From the NCBI GenBank assembly GCA_002050435.1, contig MWYV01000043.1:39271-103270 (forward strand): a DNA stretch of 64,000 nt, written 5' to 3'. The notes under the pieces were generated by a model, which worked only from the letters and a program-made list of their open reading frames with translations, was not told where the DNA came from and did not search any database. This DNA comes from Chitinophagales bacterium 33-2. GTDB lineage: Bacteria; Bacteroidota; Bacteroidia; Chitinophagales; Chitinophagaceae. Both the position numbers and the translations under genes were made by a program. Below, one piece after another: positions 63,512 to 64,000 of the stretch; within the stretch, counting starts at the first letter, position 1, and the number at the start of each line of letters is the position of its first letter.

Positions 63512-64000
63512 ATGCTTCAAAAGACATCTTTACTGCTCTTGCTCTTATTGATAATGATAAAGGCAGAAGCACAAAAAACAAAATCACCAGCTGCTAAGGT
63601 TAACACTGTATCCGCTTCAAACCTGCAACTGCAAAAAAAATTGGACAGCATCTTTTCTTCTTTCAATAGCACCACACCAGGTGTTGCTGTATCAGTGTTA
63701 CAGAATGGAAAAGTAATTGCAAAGAAAGCTTACGGATTGGCAAGTTTGGAATACAACGCACCCTTTACACATAATACTGTTGTGCGGCTTCCGTACTCGG
63801 AAGGAAGAAAGTTCATATCCATTGCAGCGGTGCTGATGGAGCAGCAAGGGCTGCTTAGTTTTAATGATAAAATCAGGAAATTTTTTCCGGAGTTACCTAC
63901 GTGGAGTGAACCTGTTACCATTCGTGATTTGCTCAATCACCGAAGTGGTCTTGCAGATGAGTGGTCGATGATAGAGTTAACGCAGGCAAGCATGCAGAAC
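63512..64000 (+). CDS. serine beta-lactamase-like protein (runs off window end)
   Basis: I translated 163 residues from ATG at 63512; the frame is open at the window end. Signal peptide to about KAEAQ, then the front of a serine hydrolase domain (TPGVAVSVLQNGKVIAKKAY, IAAVLMEQQGLLSFND, RDLLNHRSGL). At the usual active-site place (Ser-x-x-Lys) it reads PYSEGRKFIS, so the Lys appears to be Arg (SEGR), with a Lys only one place later. It may be inactive or use a shifted motif. Similar in type to the second domain of the 60967-62922 protein. Confidence 0.8.
   Translation, partial: MLQKTSLLLLLLLIMIKAEAQKTKSPAAKVNTVSASNLQLQKKLDSIFSSFNSTTPGVAVSVLQNGKVIAKKAYGLASLEYNAPFTHNTVVRLPYSEGRKFISIAAVLMEQQGLLSFNDKIRKFFPELPTWSEPVTIRDLLNHRSGLADEWSMIELTQASMQN

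Overview
The window reads as chromosomal DNA of a Bacteroidota bacterium, most likely family Chitinophagaceae (lineage is inference). Grounds: two PorP/SprF-family type IX secretion (T9SS) proteins, four proteins with T9SS-style C-terminal sorting tails (two of the gliding-motility type with PKD repeats), DUF4293, Bacteroidota-type promoter boxes (TTTG / TAnnTTTG), few Shine-Dalgarno sites, and dense core genes of moderate GC.

Layout. 1-1.2 kb: a sugar transferase with a receiver-like N-terminus (cut by the window edge) behind a free-standing receiver. 1.6-8.4 kb: pyruvate carboxylase, a WecA/MraY-type glycosyl-1-phosphate transferase and RecG. 8.4-13.1 kb: a secreted PKD protein followed at once by a PorP/SprF protein. 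13.2-20.2 kb: a GlcD-like oxidase, small envelope proteins, a LOG-family protein, then a tight run of symporter, O-methyltransferase, glucosaminidase-LysM protein and Hpt. 20.3-26.7 kb: an AT-rich orphan gene, grpE-dnaJ, an RlmI-like methyltransferase, and a gene-poor stretch. 26.8-29.9 kb: an oxidative-stress block of peroxiredoxin and OxyR divergent from catalase. 30.5-35.9 kb: a second PKD-cargo/PorP pair. 36-46.9 kb: lipoprotein, M32 carboxypeptidase, NIF3 and zinc-ribbon pair, recN, fabI, an ECF sigma factor, uvrA. 47.5-59.9 kb: a T9SS tail protein, glyA, a nucleotidyltransferase, a truncated D-lactate-dehydrogenase-like gene, a nitronate monooxygenase, a NatA/NatB-like ABC exporter, a flavoprotein, dnaA. 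60-64 kb: tRNA-Ser(GCT), a long gene-free stretch, then serine hydrolases (one fused to an alpha/beta hydrolase) and an NTF2-like gene with no clear start.

Intergenic DNA between 42.6 and 54.2 kb is full of simple and mosaic repeats: CTAAACnn octamer arrays, CCACGGAG-type blocks, and a three-copy tandem repeat. A separate 69-bp repeat occurs at 21.0 and 30.3 kb.

How it fits together: most genes are housekeeping (anaplerosis, DNA repair and replication, protein folding, lipid and one-carbon metabolism). The specialised part is surface biology: T9SS cargo with dedicated PorP-like partners, polysaccharide priming enzymes, and a peroxide-defence regulon. I see no CRISPR, prophage, intact transposase or recognised defence system. 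The items that most deserve follow-up are the paired cargo/PorP modules, the receiver-sugar transferase pair, the hydrolase fusion with its start-less neighbour, and the repeat families.
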